A stretch of DNA of 64,000 nt from Nocardioides sp. zg-DK7169. Lineage in GTDB: Bacteria; Actinomycetota; Actinomycetes; Propionibacteriales; Nocardioidaceae. The DNA is taken from assembly GCF_013155365.1 (NCBI RefSeq), contig NZ_JABJRA010000011.1, positions 62,001 through 126,000 on the forward strand. Reading direction: 5' to 3'. Position 1 is the first letter of the stretch. The number at the start of each line of letters is the position of its first letter. Below are positions 46,557 to 54,489 of the stretch, piece after piece. The notes below the pieces were generated by a model. That model did no database searches. It was not told the origin of the DNA and was given only the letters and a program-made list of their open reading frames with translations. The position numbers and the translations under genes were made by a program.

Positions 46557-46626
46557 GTCCGGAATTATGCATCGACTCGCCCCTGCCGTCTCCCCCTTGG
46601 CGACGCTCCGTCCTAGGTTTCCGGAC
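46557..46626. promoter_or_regulatory. Divergent control region framed by an 8-bp inverted repeat
   Basis: GTCCGGAA (46557-46564) and TTCCGGAC (46619-46626) are exact reverse complements, each touching a start codon of the divergent araC and monooxygenase genes. The minus-strand -10 candidate CATAAT lies about ten bases before the AraC start. The repeats may be operators or simply matching translation start contexts. Confidence 0.5.
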
Positions 46627-48090
46627 ATGGCACCCCGTGCAGTGATCATCGGCGCCGGCTTCGGCGGCCTCGCGGCCGCCCGCGCCCTGCGCCGCGCCGG
46701 CCTGACCGACGTCGTCGTGCTCGAGCGGGCCGACGACATCGGCGGCGTGTGGCGCGACAACCACTACCCGGGCGCGGCCTGCGACGTGCCCTCGGTGCTC
46801 TACTCCTGGTCGTGGGCGCTCAACCCCGACTGGGGCCGGCGCTACCCGACCCAGCCCGAGATCCACGACTACATCCGCCGGGTCGCGGCCGAGGAGGGCC
46901 TGCTGGACCTCGTCCGCACCGGGGTCGAGGTGGTCGGCGCGACCTTCGAGGAGGCCACCGGCACCTGGCGGGTGGAGACCACCACCCGCGACGGCGCGAG
47001 CACGACGCTGGAGGCCGAGATCCTGGTCGCGGCCACCGGGCAGCTCTCCCAGCCCGCGTTCCCCCGGGTCCCGGGCCGCTTCGAGGGCCCGGTCTTCCAC
47101 TCCGCGCAGTGGGACCACGACGTCGACCTCACCGGCAAGCGGGTCGCCGTGATCGGCACCGGCGCGAGCGCGATCCAGTTCGTGCCGGGCATCGTGGACC
47201 GGGTCGGATCGATGACGGTCTTCCAGCGCTCGGCGCCCTACGTCGTGCCGAAGCCGGACCAGGCCTACCAGCCGCGCCACCACCGGCTGCTGCGCCGCGC
47301 GCCGTGGCTGATGCGCGCGGAGCGGCGGGCGTGGTTCTGGCTCACCGAGCGGTTCAACGCCGCGCTCGGCGGCGACTCGGTGATCAGCCGTCCGCTGCTC
47401 GGCGCGCTGCGCCTGGCCTGGCGCGGGCACCTGCGCCGCCAGGTCCCCGACGCCGCGCTGCGCGCCAGGCTGGTGCCCGACTACGCGCTGGGCTGCAAGC
47501 GGCTGCTCTTCTCCAACGACTGGTACCGCGCCCTGGCGCGCCCCCACGTCGACGTGGTCACCGAGGCCGTCGTCGCCCTCGAGGCCGACGGCGTGCGCGC
47601 CGGCGACGGCACCCTGCACGAGGCCGACGTGGTCATCTGGGGCACCGGCTTCCGGGCCACCGACTTCCTCGGCGGGATCAAGGTCACCGGCCGCGGCGGG
47701 CTGGACCTGCACGCGGCGTGGGACGACGGCGCCCGCGCCCACCTCGGACTCACCGTGCCGGGCTTCCCCAACCTGTTCTGCATCTACGGGCCGAACACCA
47801 ACCTCGGCGGCAGCTCGATCATCAACATGCTCGAGGCCCAGGCCGGGTACGTCGCGCAGGTTGCGGGCGGCATCCTCGCCGGCCGCGCGCGCCTCGTGGA
47901 GGTGCGGCCCCCGGCGTACGACGCCTACGACCGCGAGATGCAGGAGCGGCTGGGCCGCTCGGCGTTCGCCGGCTGCGAGAGCTGGTACGTCGACGGCCAG
48001 CGCATCACCACCAACTGGCCGGGCCTGGTGGCGGAGTACCGCGCCCGCCTGGCCCGCGTGGACTGGGACGACCTGGAGGACGTGTCGTGA
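46627..48090 (+). CDS. Flavin-containing (Baeyer-Villiger-type) monooxygenase
   Basis: A 487-residue flavoprotein. The FAD motif is GAGFGG (residues 9-14), the NADPH motif GTGASA (177-182), and between them lies the Baeyer-Villiger fingerprint FEGPVFHSAQWD (152-163, FxGxxxHxxxW[P/D]). WRDNHYPGAACDVPS and the C-terminal IYGPNTNLGGSS are also typical. Such enzymes insert oxygen next to a ketone, giving esters or lactones, in steroid and cyclic-ketone breakdown. The gene is divergent from an AraC regulator and overlaps the acetoacetate decarboxylase-like gene by four bases (GTGA). Confidence 0.87.
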   Translation: MAPRAVIIGAGFGGLAAARALRRAGLTDVVVLERADDIGGVWRDNHYPGAACDVPSVLYSWSWALNPDWGRRYPTQPEIHDYIRRVAAEEGLLDLVRTGVEVVGATFEEATGTWRVETTTRDGASTTLEAEILVAATGQLSQPAFPRVPGRFEGPVFHSAQWDHDVDLTGKRVAVIGTGASAIQFVPGIVDRVGSMTVFQRSAPYVVPKPDQAYQPRHHRLLRRAPWLMRAERRAWFWLTERFNAALGGDSVISRPLLGALRLAWRGHLRRQVPDAALRARLVPDYALGCKRLLFSNDWYRALARPHVDVVTEAVVALEADGVRAGDGTLHEADVVIWGTGFRATDFLGGIKVTGRGGLDLHAAWDDGARAHLGLTVPGFPNLFCIYGPNTNLGGSSIINMLEAQAGYVAQVAGGILAGRARLVEVRPPAYDAYDREMQERLGRSAFAGCESWYVDGQRITTNWPGLVAEYRARLARVDWDDLEDVS

Positions 48091-48716
48091 GCAGCAGCTA
48101 CCCGCCCGAGCCCTGGGACCTGACCGGCACCGGCCTGATCACGCTGTGGCGGGTCCCGGCCGCGGCTGTCCCGCCGCTGCCCACCGGGGCGCGCGCGGTG
48201 ACGGTGCGCGGCCGGGCGCTGGCCACCACGATGCTGGTGCGCTACGACGACCGCGGGGCGATGGCCTACCGCGAGCTGCTCGCCGGCGTGCTGGTGCGCC
48301 ACGGGCGCCGGGTGGCGCTGTCGATCACCGACATCTGGGTGGACAGCGAGGCCTCGATGGCCGGCGGCCGCGCCTTGTGGGGCGTGCCCAAGGAGCTGGC
48401 CTCCTTCGCCCCCGACGCGGCCCTGGACAGCCCCGTCGCGACCGGTACGACGCGTACCGCCGGCGGCCCGGTCGCGACCGGGCACCTGGTCCGGCGCCGC
48501 GGGCCGGCGCTGCGGCTGCCGTTCCCGCTGCGCGCGCACATCGTGCAGACCCGCGACGCGCAGACCCTGGTCAGCCCGATCCGCGCCGGCGGGCGGCTGC
48601 GGCTGGCTCGCGCACAGTGGTCCTTCGACGCCGACGGCCCGCTCGCGTGGCTGCGAGCGGGCCGGGCAGTGACCTCCGTCGAGGCCGCGGACTTCGCGAT
48701 GCGCTTCGGCGCCTGA
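48087..48716 (+). CDS. Acetoacetate decarboxylase-family protein
   Basis: A 209-residue protein of the ADC fold. The candidate Schiff-base lysine is Lys102 in LWGVPKELASF. Preceding blocks are LVRYDDRGAMAYRELLAGVLV and ITDIWVDSEASMAGGRALWG, typical of the family. Known members decarboxylate acetoacetate or catalyse aldolase/dehydratase reactions of oxo acids. The GTG start overlaps the monooxygenase stop, so the two are made together and probably act in one pathway on an oxygenated, ketone-containing substrate. Repeat array C begins 11 bases after its stop. Confidence 0.78.
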   Translation: MSSSYPPEPWDLTGTGLITLWRVPAAAVPPLPTGARAVTVRGRALATTMLVRYDDRGAMAYRELLAGVLVRHGRRVALSITDIWVDSEASMAGGRALWGVPKELASFAPDAALDSPVATGTTRTAGGPVATGHLVRRRGPALRLPFPLRAHIVQTRDAQTLVSPIRAGGRLRLARAQWSFDADGPLAWLRAGRAVTSVEAADFAMRFGA

Positions 48717-48726
48717 CCCCCTCGCC

Positions 48727-48858
48727 GAGTCGGGGCCAGTGGTTGCCCGAGTCGGGGCCAGTGGTTGCCCGAGTCGGGGCCAATGGTTTGCCGAGTCGGG
48801 GCCAGTGGTTGCCCGAGTCGGGGCCAATGGTTGCCCGAGTCGGGGCCAATGGTTTGCC
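48727..48858 (+). repeat. Six tandem 22-bp repeats, plus orientation (locus C, part 1)
   Basis: Units start at 48727, 48749, 48771, 48793, 48815 and 48837. Each begins GAGTCGGGGC, then CA(G/A)TGG, then TTGCCC or TTTGCC. Four unit ends are TTGCCC (forming CCCGA-G-TCGGG with the next unit) and two are TTTGCC. A degenerate seventh unit begins at 48859 (GAGGCGCGC). The array starts 11 bases after the decarboxylase-like stop. Confidence 0.95.
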
Positions 48859-48883
48859 GAGGCGCGCGGTAATGGCGTACGAC

Positions 48884-48927
48884 GTCGCACCACAAGCCCC
48901 GACTCGCCGCACCACAAGCCCCGACTC
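48884..48927 (-). repeat. Two 22-bp repeats, minus orientation (locus C, part 2)
   Basis: Minus-strand units at 48927-48906 and 48905-48884, each GAGTCGGGGC then TTGTGGTGCG and AC or GC. They match unit 2 of locus B almost exactly. They start 18 bases beyond the dps stop in dps orientation, so this convergent gap holds two oppositely oriented arrays, each reading out of its own gene. Confidence 0.93.
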
Positions 48928-48944
48928 GGCGAGCCGGGGGTGGC

Positions 48945-49475
48945 TCAGCGGTGGAGCTGGCGCGGCTGGCTCTTGTTGGCGACCCGGTTCTCGGCGTCGA
49001 TCATCCAGGCCAGCTGCTCGAGGCGCTCGAGCACGGTGTGCAGGATGTCGGCGGTCGTGGGGTCCTCGGCGTCGACCTCGTCGTGGATGCGGCGCGCGGT
49101 GCCGGCCACGGCGTACAGCGCGGTCCCGATCAGGTCGACGGTCTCGGCGGTGTTGACCTCGGTCGCCGGGAAGGGCGGGAGGCTGGTCTGCTCGGCGACC
49201 GTCGCCGCACGGGCGTCGGGCGTGACGTAGATGGCGCGCATGCGCTCCGCGATGGTGTCGGAGAACTCGCGGGCGGCGTCGACGACCTCGTCGAGGGCCA
49301 GGTGGAGGTCGCGGAAGTTGAGGCCGACGACGTTCCAGTGGGCCTGCTTGCCCTGGAGGTGGAGGTCGGTGAGGTCGACGAGCATCTGCTGGAGGTGACC
49401 GGCGAGCTGCTCGGAGGCGGTGAACGCCGGACGGGCCACGTGGGTGGGGGCACTGGCGTGGAGAACGTCGGACAC
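48945..49475 (-). CDS. dps: Dps-family ferritin-like DNA protection protein
   Basis: A 176-residue Dps/ferritin-like protein. The ferroxidase motif is visible: HWNVVGLNFRDLHLALDEVVD at about residues 46-66, including the His and the Asp/Glu pair shared across the dimer, then REFSDTIAERM. Dps assembles as a dodecamer that stores iron and protects DNA from peroxide. GTG 49475 follows AGGAAGGA at a good distance; an upstream in-frame ATG would run through the promoter. A 21-base dyad and an iron-box-like site lie within 90 bases upstream. Confidence 0.9.
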   Translation of the reverse strand: MSDVLHASAPTHVARPAFTASEQLAGHLQQMLVDLTDLHLQGKQAHWNVVGLNFRDLHLALDEVVDAAREFSDTIAERMRAIYVTPDARAATVAEQTSLPPFPATEVNTAETVDLIGTALYAVAGTARRIHDEVDAEDPTTADILHTVLERLEQLAWMIDAENRVANKSQPRQLHR

Positions 49476-49521
49476 GACGAAGGTCCTTCCTGGTCTGCGG
49501 CTGCGGATTCCGCTATCCAAG

Positions 49522-49551
49522 CACCTTTTCTGGAGTCATTCCAGAAAGGTG
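49522..49551. promoter_or_regulatory. Dyad upstream of dps
   Basis: TTTCTGGA (49527-49534) and TCCAGAAA (49540-49547) are perfect reverse complements with a five-base centre. The symmetry extends outward as CACC/GGTG with one extra T on the left. It lies about 50 bases upstream of dps and also just past the stop of the acyl-CoA synthetase gene, so it could be operator or terminator stem. No T tract follows, so operator is preferred. Confidence 0.65.
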
Positions 49552-49563
49552 AGGCTACCCTTC
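49545..49563 (+). promoter_or_regulatory. Weak DtxR/IdeR-like iron box near dps
   Basis: AAAGGTGAGGCTACCCTTC matches 13 of 19 positions of the DtxR/IdeR consensus, partly overlapping the dyad. It lies 70-88 bases upstream of dps. IdeR is known to activate iron-storage genes when bound far upstream, so the position is reasonable. Confidence 0.4.
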
Positions 49564-51226
49564 ACGCCGGCTCCGCGACCCCGGTACCCGTCTGCGCCTG
49601 CACCTTCGCCCAGCGGTAGTCGGCCTTGCCGGAGGGCGAGCGCAGCACCCGCTCCACCCGCACGACCGCCTTGGGCAGCTTGTAGCGCGCGACGTGCCGC
49701 TCGGCCTCGGCGAGCAGGTCCGCGTCGTCGACCTCGACCCCCTCGACGAGCTCGACGATCGCGACCACCTCGCTGCCCCACCGCTCGGAGGGCCGGCCCG
49801 CGACCACGACGTCGCGCACCGCGCTGTGCGCCGCCATCGCGCGCTCGACCTCCTCGGCGAACACCTTCTCGCCGCCGGAGTTGATGGTCACGCTCTCGCG
49901 TCCGAGCAGCTGGATCCGCCCGTCCTCGAGGACCCGGGCCCGGTCGCCGGGCACCGACCAGCGCACGCCGTCGATGACGGGGAAGGTGCGCGCGCTCTTC
50001 TCGGCGTCACCGAGGTAGCCCAGCGGCACGTAGCCGCTGCGCGCCAGCCAGCCCTCGCCCTCCCCCGGTCCGAGCCGGCGCGAGAGCAGGTCGTCGACCA
50101 CCCCGGAGTCCGGCTGCGGGGTGAAGACCATCGCCTCCGCGTCGTTGTCCTTGACCGCGGTCGCGCTCATCTGGATGCCGCTCTCGGAGGCGCCGGCGGT
50201 GTCGAGCACCATCACGTGCGGCGCCACCGCGAAGAGCCGCTCGCGCACGGTCGGGGTCAGCGGCGCGCCCCCGTTGCCGAGCACGAAGAGCCCGGACAGG
50301 TCGTAGGTCTCGCGCTCCATCTGCTCCACCAGCGGGCGCGCGATCGCGTCGCCGACGACCGGGATCGAGGCCACCCGCTCGCGGGCCGCGAGCTCCAGGG
50401 CGTTGGCGGGGTCGAAGCTGCGCACGTCGTCGAGCAGCACGATCTTGCCGCCGCCGGTGATCGAGTGGAACGTCGACCACAGCGCAGCGCCGTGCATGAA
50501 CGGCGGCACCATGAGCAGCGACAGCCCGCCGCCGGAGGCCAGGGTGTGTGCGGCGAGCGCCTCGTGGGAGGCGAACGGCTCGGTGGTGCCGAACGGCGTA
50601 CCACCCATCGAGGAGACGAAGATGTCGTGCTGGCGCCACATCACACCCTTGGGCATGCCGGTGGTGCCCCCGGTGTAGAGCAGCAGCAGGTCCTCCCCCG
50701 ACGGCGTCGGCATCCCCGCGGCCGGGGCGGGCGTCGCCACCACGGCCTCGTAGTCCACCGCGCCGGGAAGCAGCGCGTTGCCGGAGTCGTCGGCGACCTG
50801 GACGAGCACCCGCAGGGCGGGCAGCCGCTCGCGCACGGCGGCGACCACAGGCGCGAACTCGGCGTGGTAGACCAGCGCCGTCGCCTGGGCGTCGGAGAGC
50901 AGGTAGACCAGCTCCTCCTCGACGTAGCGGTAGTTGACGTTGAACGCCGCGACCCGGGCCCGGAAGGCGCCGAGGGTGGCCTCGAGGTACTCGTTGCCGT
51001 TGCGCAGGTAGACCCCGAGGTGGTCCTGGCCGGACTCGTGCCCCGCGAGCGCCTCGCGCTCGGTGTGGCAGCCCAGGCCCTGCTCGACCAGGAAGTGCGC
51101 GACGCCGTCGATGCGGGCGTCGAGCTCGCGATAGCTCAGCCGCCGCTCGCGCCAGACCAGGACCTCGCTGTCGGGCACGGTCTCGGCGACGGTGCGGAAC
51201 ACGGTGGACAGGTTGAAACGGGTCAT
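49562..51226 (-). CDS. Acyl-CoA synthetase (AMP-forming)
   Basis: A 554-residue adenylate-forming enzyme. The AMP-binding signature is YTGGTTGMPKGVMWR; later motifs are ASESGIQMS, the YVPLGYLGDAEKSARTF region with the hinge WSVPGDRARV, and GRESVTINSGGEKVFAEEVE. The catalytic Lys lies in SPSGKADYRWAK at the C-terminus. The SGGEK and GKxDY pattern resembles FadD-type enzymes of mycobacteria active on fatty or steroid side-chain acids. It starts at ATG 51226 after AGGAG. Close to the monooxygenase cluster, so it may share a substrate path, but it is separated from it by dps. Confidence 0.88.
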   Translation of the reverse strand: MTRFNLSTVFRTVAETVPDSEVLVWRERRLSYRELDARIDGVAHFLVEQGLGCHTEREALAGHESGQDHLGVYLRNGNEYLEATLGAFRARVAAFNVNYRYVEEELVYLLSDAQATALVYHAEFAPVVAAVRERLPALRVLVQVADDSGNALLPGAVDYEAVVATPAPAAGMPTPSGEDLLLLYTGGTTGMPKGVMWRQHDIFVSSMGGTPFGTTEPFASHEALAAHTLASGGGLSLLMVPPFMHGAALWSTFHSITGGGKIVLLDDVRSFDPANALELAARERVASIPVVGDAIARPLVEQMERETYDLSGLFVLGNGGAPLTPTVRERLFAVAPHVMVLDTAGASESGIQMSATAVKDNDAEAMVFTPQPDSGVVDDLLSRRLGPGEGEGWLARSGYVPLGYLGDAEKSARTFPVIDGVRWSVPGDRARVLEDGRIQLLGRESVTINSGGEKVFAEEVERAMAAHSAVRDVVVAGRPSERWGSEVVAIVELVEGVEVDDADLLAEAERHVARYKLPKAVVRVERVLRSPSGKADYRWAKVQAQTGTGVAEPA

Positions 51227-51388
51227 GCCGCTCCTCCGGTTGATCGCGTGGCCGCAACCTAACCGAGCCGGAACGGCGATGTGACCCGGATCTCACAATC
51301 GCCCGCGACGCGGTTGAGTGGTCCACCCCGGTCGAGGTGAGTACGCCGACTCAGGCGCGCCACCCCGGCGCCGGGCGAGGCTGGGGAC

Positions 51389-51682
51389 ATGGAGAACAAG
51401 ACCCCGCCCCAGTCGTCCACGACCACCGCCTTCTTCGCCCAGGCTGCGATCTCGTTCGGAGTCTCGCTGCTCGGCATCGTGCTCGCGGTGCTCTACCTGC
51501 CCGTCGACCCGTGGGTCCGGGCGTTCCTGGCGATGACCACGCTCTTCCTGGTCTCCTCCTCCTTCACGCTCGCCAAGTGCGTGCGCGACGCCCAGGAGAA
51601 CCGCTACGTTGTCTCCCGCCTCGACCAGGCGCGCGTCGACAAGATCCTGGCCGAGCACGACCCGTTCCGCGCGGTGTCGTGA
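51389..51682 (+). CDS. YiaA/YiaB-family inner membrane protein
   Basis: A 97-residue protein with the two-helix YiaAB arrangement: AAISFGVSLLGIVLAVLYLPV, a short loop with DPWVRAFLAM, then TTLFLVSSSFTLAKCVRDAQE. The C-terminal 25 residues are polar and cytoplasmic. The YiaAB family is widespread and of unknown function. ATG 51389 follows a weak GGGG site. The gap of 162 bases upstream shows no clear promoter. Confidence 0.82.
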   Translation: MENKTPPQSSTTTAFFAQAAISFGVSLLGIVLAVLYLPVDPWVRAFLAMTTLFLVSSSFTLAKCVRDAQENRYVVSRLDQARVDKILAEHDPFRAVS

Positions 51683-51758
51683 CCCACCCGGCCGGCGGGT
51701 ACCTCACGGGCGCGGCCGAGCCCGGACCGCTGCTGCCACGAGCCACCGAGGTGACCCT

Positions 51759-52367
51759 GTGACCACCACTGCCCCAGCGTTCACGCCGCGCACCGTTGGC
51801 AAGGCCCTGCTGATGCCGAGCCTGGCCGTGCGCCTGCTGCGCTCCCCGCGAAGCCCGGGAAGCGGCACGGTCCTCCTCGCCCAGGCCTTCTCCTACGCCG
51901 GGGACCTCGCCCTCAACGGGCGCACCCGCGGGCGCTTCCTGGCCGGGCTGAGCTCCTTCCTCCTCGCCCACCTCGCCTACATCGCAGCCTTCCGGCGCCG
52001 CTCCTCGGTGCCCGTCCTCGCCGACCCGGGGCGCCGCCGCTTCGTGGTCGCCGGCGGCACGCTGTCCACCGCGATGGCGCTGGCCGCCGCGCGCACCGAC
52101 CGGACCCTCGCCGCGCCGGTGGCGGTCTACAGCCTCACGCTCACCGCAATGGTCGCCTCCGCCGCCGCGGTCGACCACGACCAGGGCCGCGACCGGCTGC
52201 TCACCGGCGCCTCGCTGTTCCTGGTCTCCGACACCCTGATCGGGGTGCGCAAGTTCCTCGCCGGCGACCGTGGCCGGCTGCTCGAGGCCGGCGTGCTGAC
52301 GACGTACGCCGCGGCGCAGTGGTGCATCGTCGAGGGGATGCGAGCCGGTTCCCGGCGCCGTGCCTGA
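51759..52367 (+). CDS. Lysoplasmalogenase-like (YhhN) membrane protein
   Basis: A 202-residue protein with six or more hydrophobic segments. The YhhN/TMEM86 family pattern is visible: KALLMPSLAVRLL at the start, FSYAGDLALNGRT, SSFLLAHLAYIAAF and SLFLVSDTLIGVRKF. The Asp residues in FSYAGDL and LVSDTL are the conserved acidic pair. Family members hydrolyse the vinyl-ether bond of lysoplasmalogens or similar lipids. GTG 51759 was chosen because conservation begins there; the open frame upstream overlaps the YiaAB gene. Confidence 0.78.
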   Translation: MTTTAPAFTPRTVGKALLMPSLAVRLLRSPRSPGSGTVLLAQAFSYAGDLALNGRTRGRFLAGLSSFLLAHLAYIAAFRRRSSVPVLADPGRRRFVVAGGTLSTAMALAAARTDRTLAAPVAVYSLTLTAMVASAAAVDHDQGRDRLLTGASLFLVSDTLIGVRKFLAGDRGRLLEAGVLTTYAAAQWCIVEGMRAGSRRRA

Positions 52368-52421
52368 CCCGGTCCGCGCCACGCCCGCACCGCCGGTCCC
52401 GAGATGCCGGTGCTGAAATGC

Positions 52422-52459
52422 CGAAGGGCCGCCCCGACCTCGGTCGGAGCGGCCCTTCG
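52422..52459. terminator. Bidirectional terminator between the YhhN gene and tRNA-Ala
   Basis: An 18-base arm pair (52422-52439 with 52442-52459) with a single G-U pair. TCTTCTTC follows on the plus strand, GCATTTC on the minus strand. It can end both the YhhN transcript and the tRNA transcript. Confidence 0.8.
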
Positions 52460-52469
52460 TCTTCTTCGG

Positions 52470-52542
52470 TGGAGCTGAGGGGACTCGAACCCCTGACCCT
52501 CTGCATGCCATGCAGATGCGCTACCAGCTGCGCCACAGCCCC
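52470..52542 (-). tRNA. tRNA-Ala(GGC)
   Basis: A 73-base cloverleaf on the minus strand. The acceptor stem GGGGCTG/CAGCTCC contains the G3-U70 pair that marks alanine tRNAs. The anticodon arm TCTGC-ATGGCAT-GCAGA gives anticodon GGC. The T arm has GTTCGAGTC. CCA is not encoded (the next bases read CCG). Confidence 0.95.
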
Positions 52543-52622
52543 ATCTCGTTCGCTTTCCCGCCAGGCGGTCCGGCCAACGACGAGAACATTAGCAACGGCC
52601 CCCGTGGATGCGAAATCGGGGG

Positions 52623-53252
52623 TCAGGGTGCGGATGGCACGGGCTCGGCCACACCCAGGTTGTAACCAGCGAGACGGATGATGCCGGTGTGGTTCTCGAG
52701 CACCACCCAGTGGCAGTTGCCGACCGCGCGGAACGCCCCCAGGGCACTGTCGGGCAGGCCGAGCAGGCCCAGGGTCGCCACGCGGATCGCGGCGCCGTGG
52801 GCGACCGCGACCCCGGTCCCGCCGGGCGCGACCTGACCGAGCAGCTCGTGCAGCGCCTCGCTCAGCCGGTCGACCACGGCGCGCGCGGACTCCGCGCCCC
52901 GGGCCACGGAGAGGTCGCCCGCGCGGAAGGCGGCGAACTCCTCGGGCGCGAGTGCGGCGTACTCCTCGTGGGTGAGGCCCTGGCGCTCGCCGAGGAAGAA
53001 CTCGCGCAGGCGCGCGTCGTGGACCGGCTCCAGGCCGGTCTCCTTCGCGACGTACGCCGCGGTCTGGCGGGCGCGCGCGAGGTCGGAGGACCACAGCACC
53101 TCCGGTCGGTACGCCGCGATCGCCGGGGCGGCCGCGGCGGCCTGGAGGTGGCCGGTGTCGTCGAGCTCGACGTCGGCCTGGCCCTGGACCCGGTGCGCGT
53201 GGTTCCAGGCGGTGCGGCCGTGGCGCAGCAGGACCAGGCGCTTCACGCTCAC
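52623..53252 (-). CDS. Histidine phosphatase (phosphoglycerate mutase-like)
   Basis: A 209-residue protein with the catalytic RHGRTAWN motif near residue 10 and the second His in AVAHGAAIRVA. Spacing matches the histidine phosphatase family. It may be the actinobacterial glucosyl-3-phosphoglycerate phosphatase or a related broad-substrate phosphatase. GTG 53252 overlaps the rsfS stop by four bases, completing the usual nadD-rsfS-phosphatase operon. GTG 53246 is an alternative. Confidence 0.88.
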   Translation of the reverse strand: MSVKRLVLLRHGRTAWNHAHRVQGQADVELDDTGHLQAAAAAPAIAAYRPEVLWSSDLARARQTAAYVAKETGLEPVHDARLREFFLGERQGLTHEEYAALAPEEFAAFRAGDLSVARGAESARAVVDRLSEALHELLGQVAPGGTGVAVAHGAAIRVATLGLLGLPDSALGAFRAVGNCHWVVLENHTGIIRLAGYNLGVAEPVPSAP

Positions 53253-53653
53253 GCCTGGGCGGGGCCCGAGCCGGGTCCCTGGGCGGGACCCTTCACGTCG
53301 GCGGGCAGCTCGATGACCGGGCAGTCGCGCCACAGCCGCTCGAGGGCGTAGAACTCGCGCTCCTCCTCGTGCTGCACGTGGATGACGACGTCGCCGTAGT
53401 CGAGCAGCACCCAGCGGCCGTCGCGCTCGCCCTCGCGGCGGATCGGCTTGGCGTCGGCGTCGCGCAGCTTGGCCTCGACCTCGTCCACGATCGCCTTCAC
53501 CTGGCGGTCGTTGGACGCCGAGGCGAGCAGGAAGGCGTCGGTGATCGCGAGCTGCTCGCTCACGTCGAAGGCGAGCAGGTTGGTGGCGAGCTTGTCGCTG
53601 GCCGCGCGGGCGGCGATGTGGACGAGCGAGACGGCTCGGTCGGTGGCGGTCAT
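53249..53653 (-). CDS. rsfS: Ribosome silencing factor RsfS
   Basis: A 134-residue protein: [27 protein letters not shown] (first helices and strand), [49 protein letters not shown]. These match RsfS, which binds L14 of the 50S subunit to block subunit joining when nutrients are scarce. ATG 53653 overlaps the nadD stop by four bases. The C-terminal 15 residues are Pro/Gly/Ala-rich and unconserved. Confidence 0.95.
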   Translation of the reverse strand: MTATDRAVSLVHIAARAASDKLATNLLAFDVSEQLAITDAFLLASASNDRQVKAIVDEVEAKLRDADAKPIRREGERDGRWVLLDYGDVVIHVQHEEEREFYALERLWRDCPVIELPADVKGPAQGPGSGPAQA

Positions 53654-54291
53654 GCGGGGTCTCCAGGTGCTTCGGTGGTCTGGGGGTAGAGGTCGTGCTT
53701 GGCGACGTACTGGACGACGCCGTCGGGCACGAGGTACCAGACGGGCTCGCCGCGACCGGAACGGCGGCGGCAGTCGGTGGAGCTGATCGCCAGCGCGGGG
53801 ATCTCCACCATCGTCACCCGGTCGACGGGGATCGAGGAGAGCGTGGCGGGGTCCATGGTGTAGCCGGGCCGGGTGCAGCCGACGAAGTGCGCGAGCGCGA
53901 AGAGCTCGTCGGGGTCGCGCCAGGTGAAGATCTCGGTCAGCGCATCGGCGCCGGTGATGAAGTAGAGCTCCGCGTCCGGCATCGCGGCGTGCAGGTCGCG
54001 CAGGGTGTCGCGGGTGTAGGTCGGGCCCTCCCGGTCGACGTCGACCCGGGAGACCGTGAACCGCGGGTTCGAGGCGGTCGCGATGACCGTCATCAGGTAG
54101 CGGTGCTCCGCCGGGCTGACCTTGCGGTCGGACTTCTGCCACGGGTCGCCGGTCGGCACGAAGACGACCTTGTCGAGGTCGAACCAGGCCTGGACCTCCG
54201 AGGCGGCGACGAGGTGCCCGTGGTGGATCGGGTCGAAGGTGCCGCCCATGACGCCGACACGTCGTCGGCGCCTCGGCGCGGCGTCACTCAC
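53650..54291 (-). CDS. nadD: Nicotinate-nucleotide adenylyltransferase
   Basis: A 213-residue NadD. The nucleotidyltransferase motif is [12 protein letters not shown] near residues 16-27, and ISSTDCRRR near the C-terminus is the second ATP-binding motif. It converts nicotinate mononucleotide to NaAD in NAD synthesis. GTG 54291 is the start; an Arg-rich N-terminal segment follows. It lies 14 bases after the stop of the 51-residue membrane protein gene on the same strand. Confidence 0.95.
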   Translation of the reverse strand: MSDAAPRRRRRVGVMGGTFDPIHHGHLVAASEVQAWFDLDKVVFVPTGDPWQKSDRKVSPAEHRYLMTVIATASNPRFTVSRVDVDREGPTYTRDTLRDLHAAMPDAELYFITGADALTEIFTWRDPDELFALAHFVGCTRPGYTMDPATLSSIPVDRVTMVEIPALAISSTDCRRRSGRGEPVWYLVPDGVVQYVAKHDLYPQTTEAPGDPA

Positions 54292-54305
54292 CTCGGGCGC
54301 GGTGC

Positions 54306-54461
54306 TCAGCTGTGCTCGCGGCCCGCGCCGAAGCTCACCAGGGCGAGGAGCAGGCCGAGCATGATCACGAGGATGACCGCTCCGACGCCCCAGGACAGGG
54401 CGTGGTTGATCTCGTGGTGGGTACCCTCGGCAGCGAGCACGGTCGTCAGCGCGTTGAACAT
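54306..54461 (-). CDS. Small single-pass membrane protein (51 residues)
   Basis: An open frame of 51 codons from ATG 54461 to TGA 54306-54308. The N-terminus is polar with two His pairs ([19 protein letters not shown]). One hydrophobic helix follows ([20 protein letters not shown]), then a short basic tail GAGREHS. It lies in line between proA and nadD with spacing of 28 and 14 bases, so it is probably translated from the same message. Function unknown; small proteins of this kind are easily missed by annotation. Confidence 0.6.
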   Translation of the reverse strand: MFNALTTVLAAEGTHHEINHALSWGVGAVILVIMLGLLLALVSFGAGREHS

Positions 54462-54489
54462 GGCGACAGACTACCGGTCCCCACCCGCG

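Noticed and set aside
49562..49800. Small minus-strand frame (81 codons) at the end of the acyl-CoA synthetase
   Set aside because: Lies inside the synthetase gene in another frame and has the Arg/Gly-rich composition of shadow frames.
51240..51388. Minus-strand frames upstream of the YiaAB gene
   Set aside because: They run across a promoter-like gap and antisense to the YiaAB gene, and show no domain or ribosome site.
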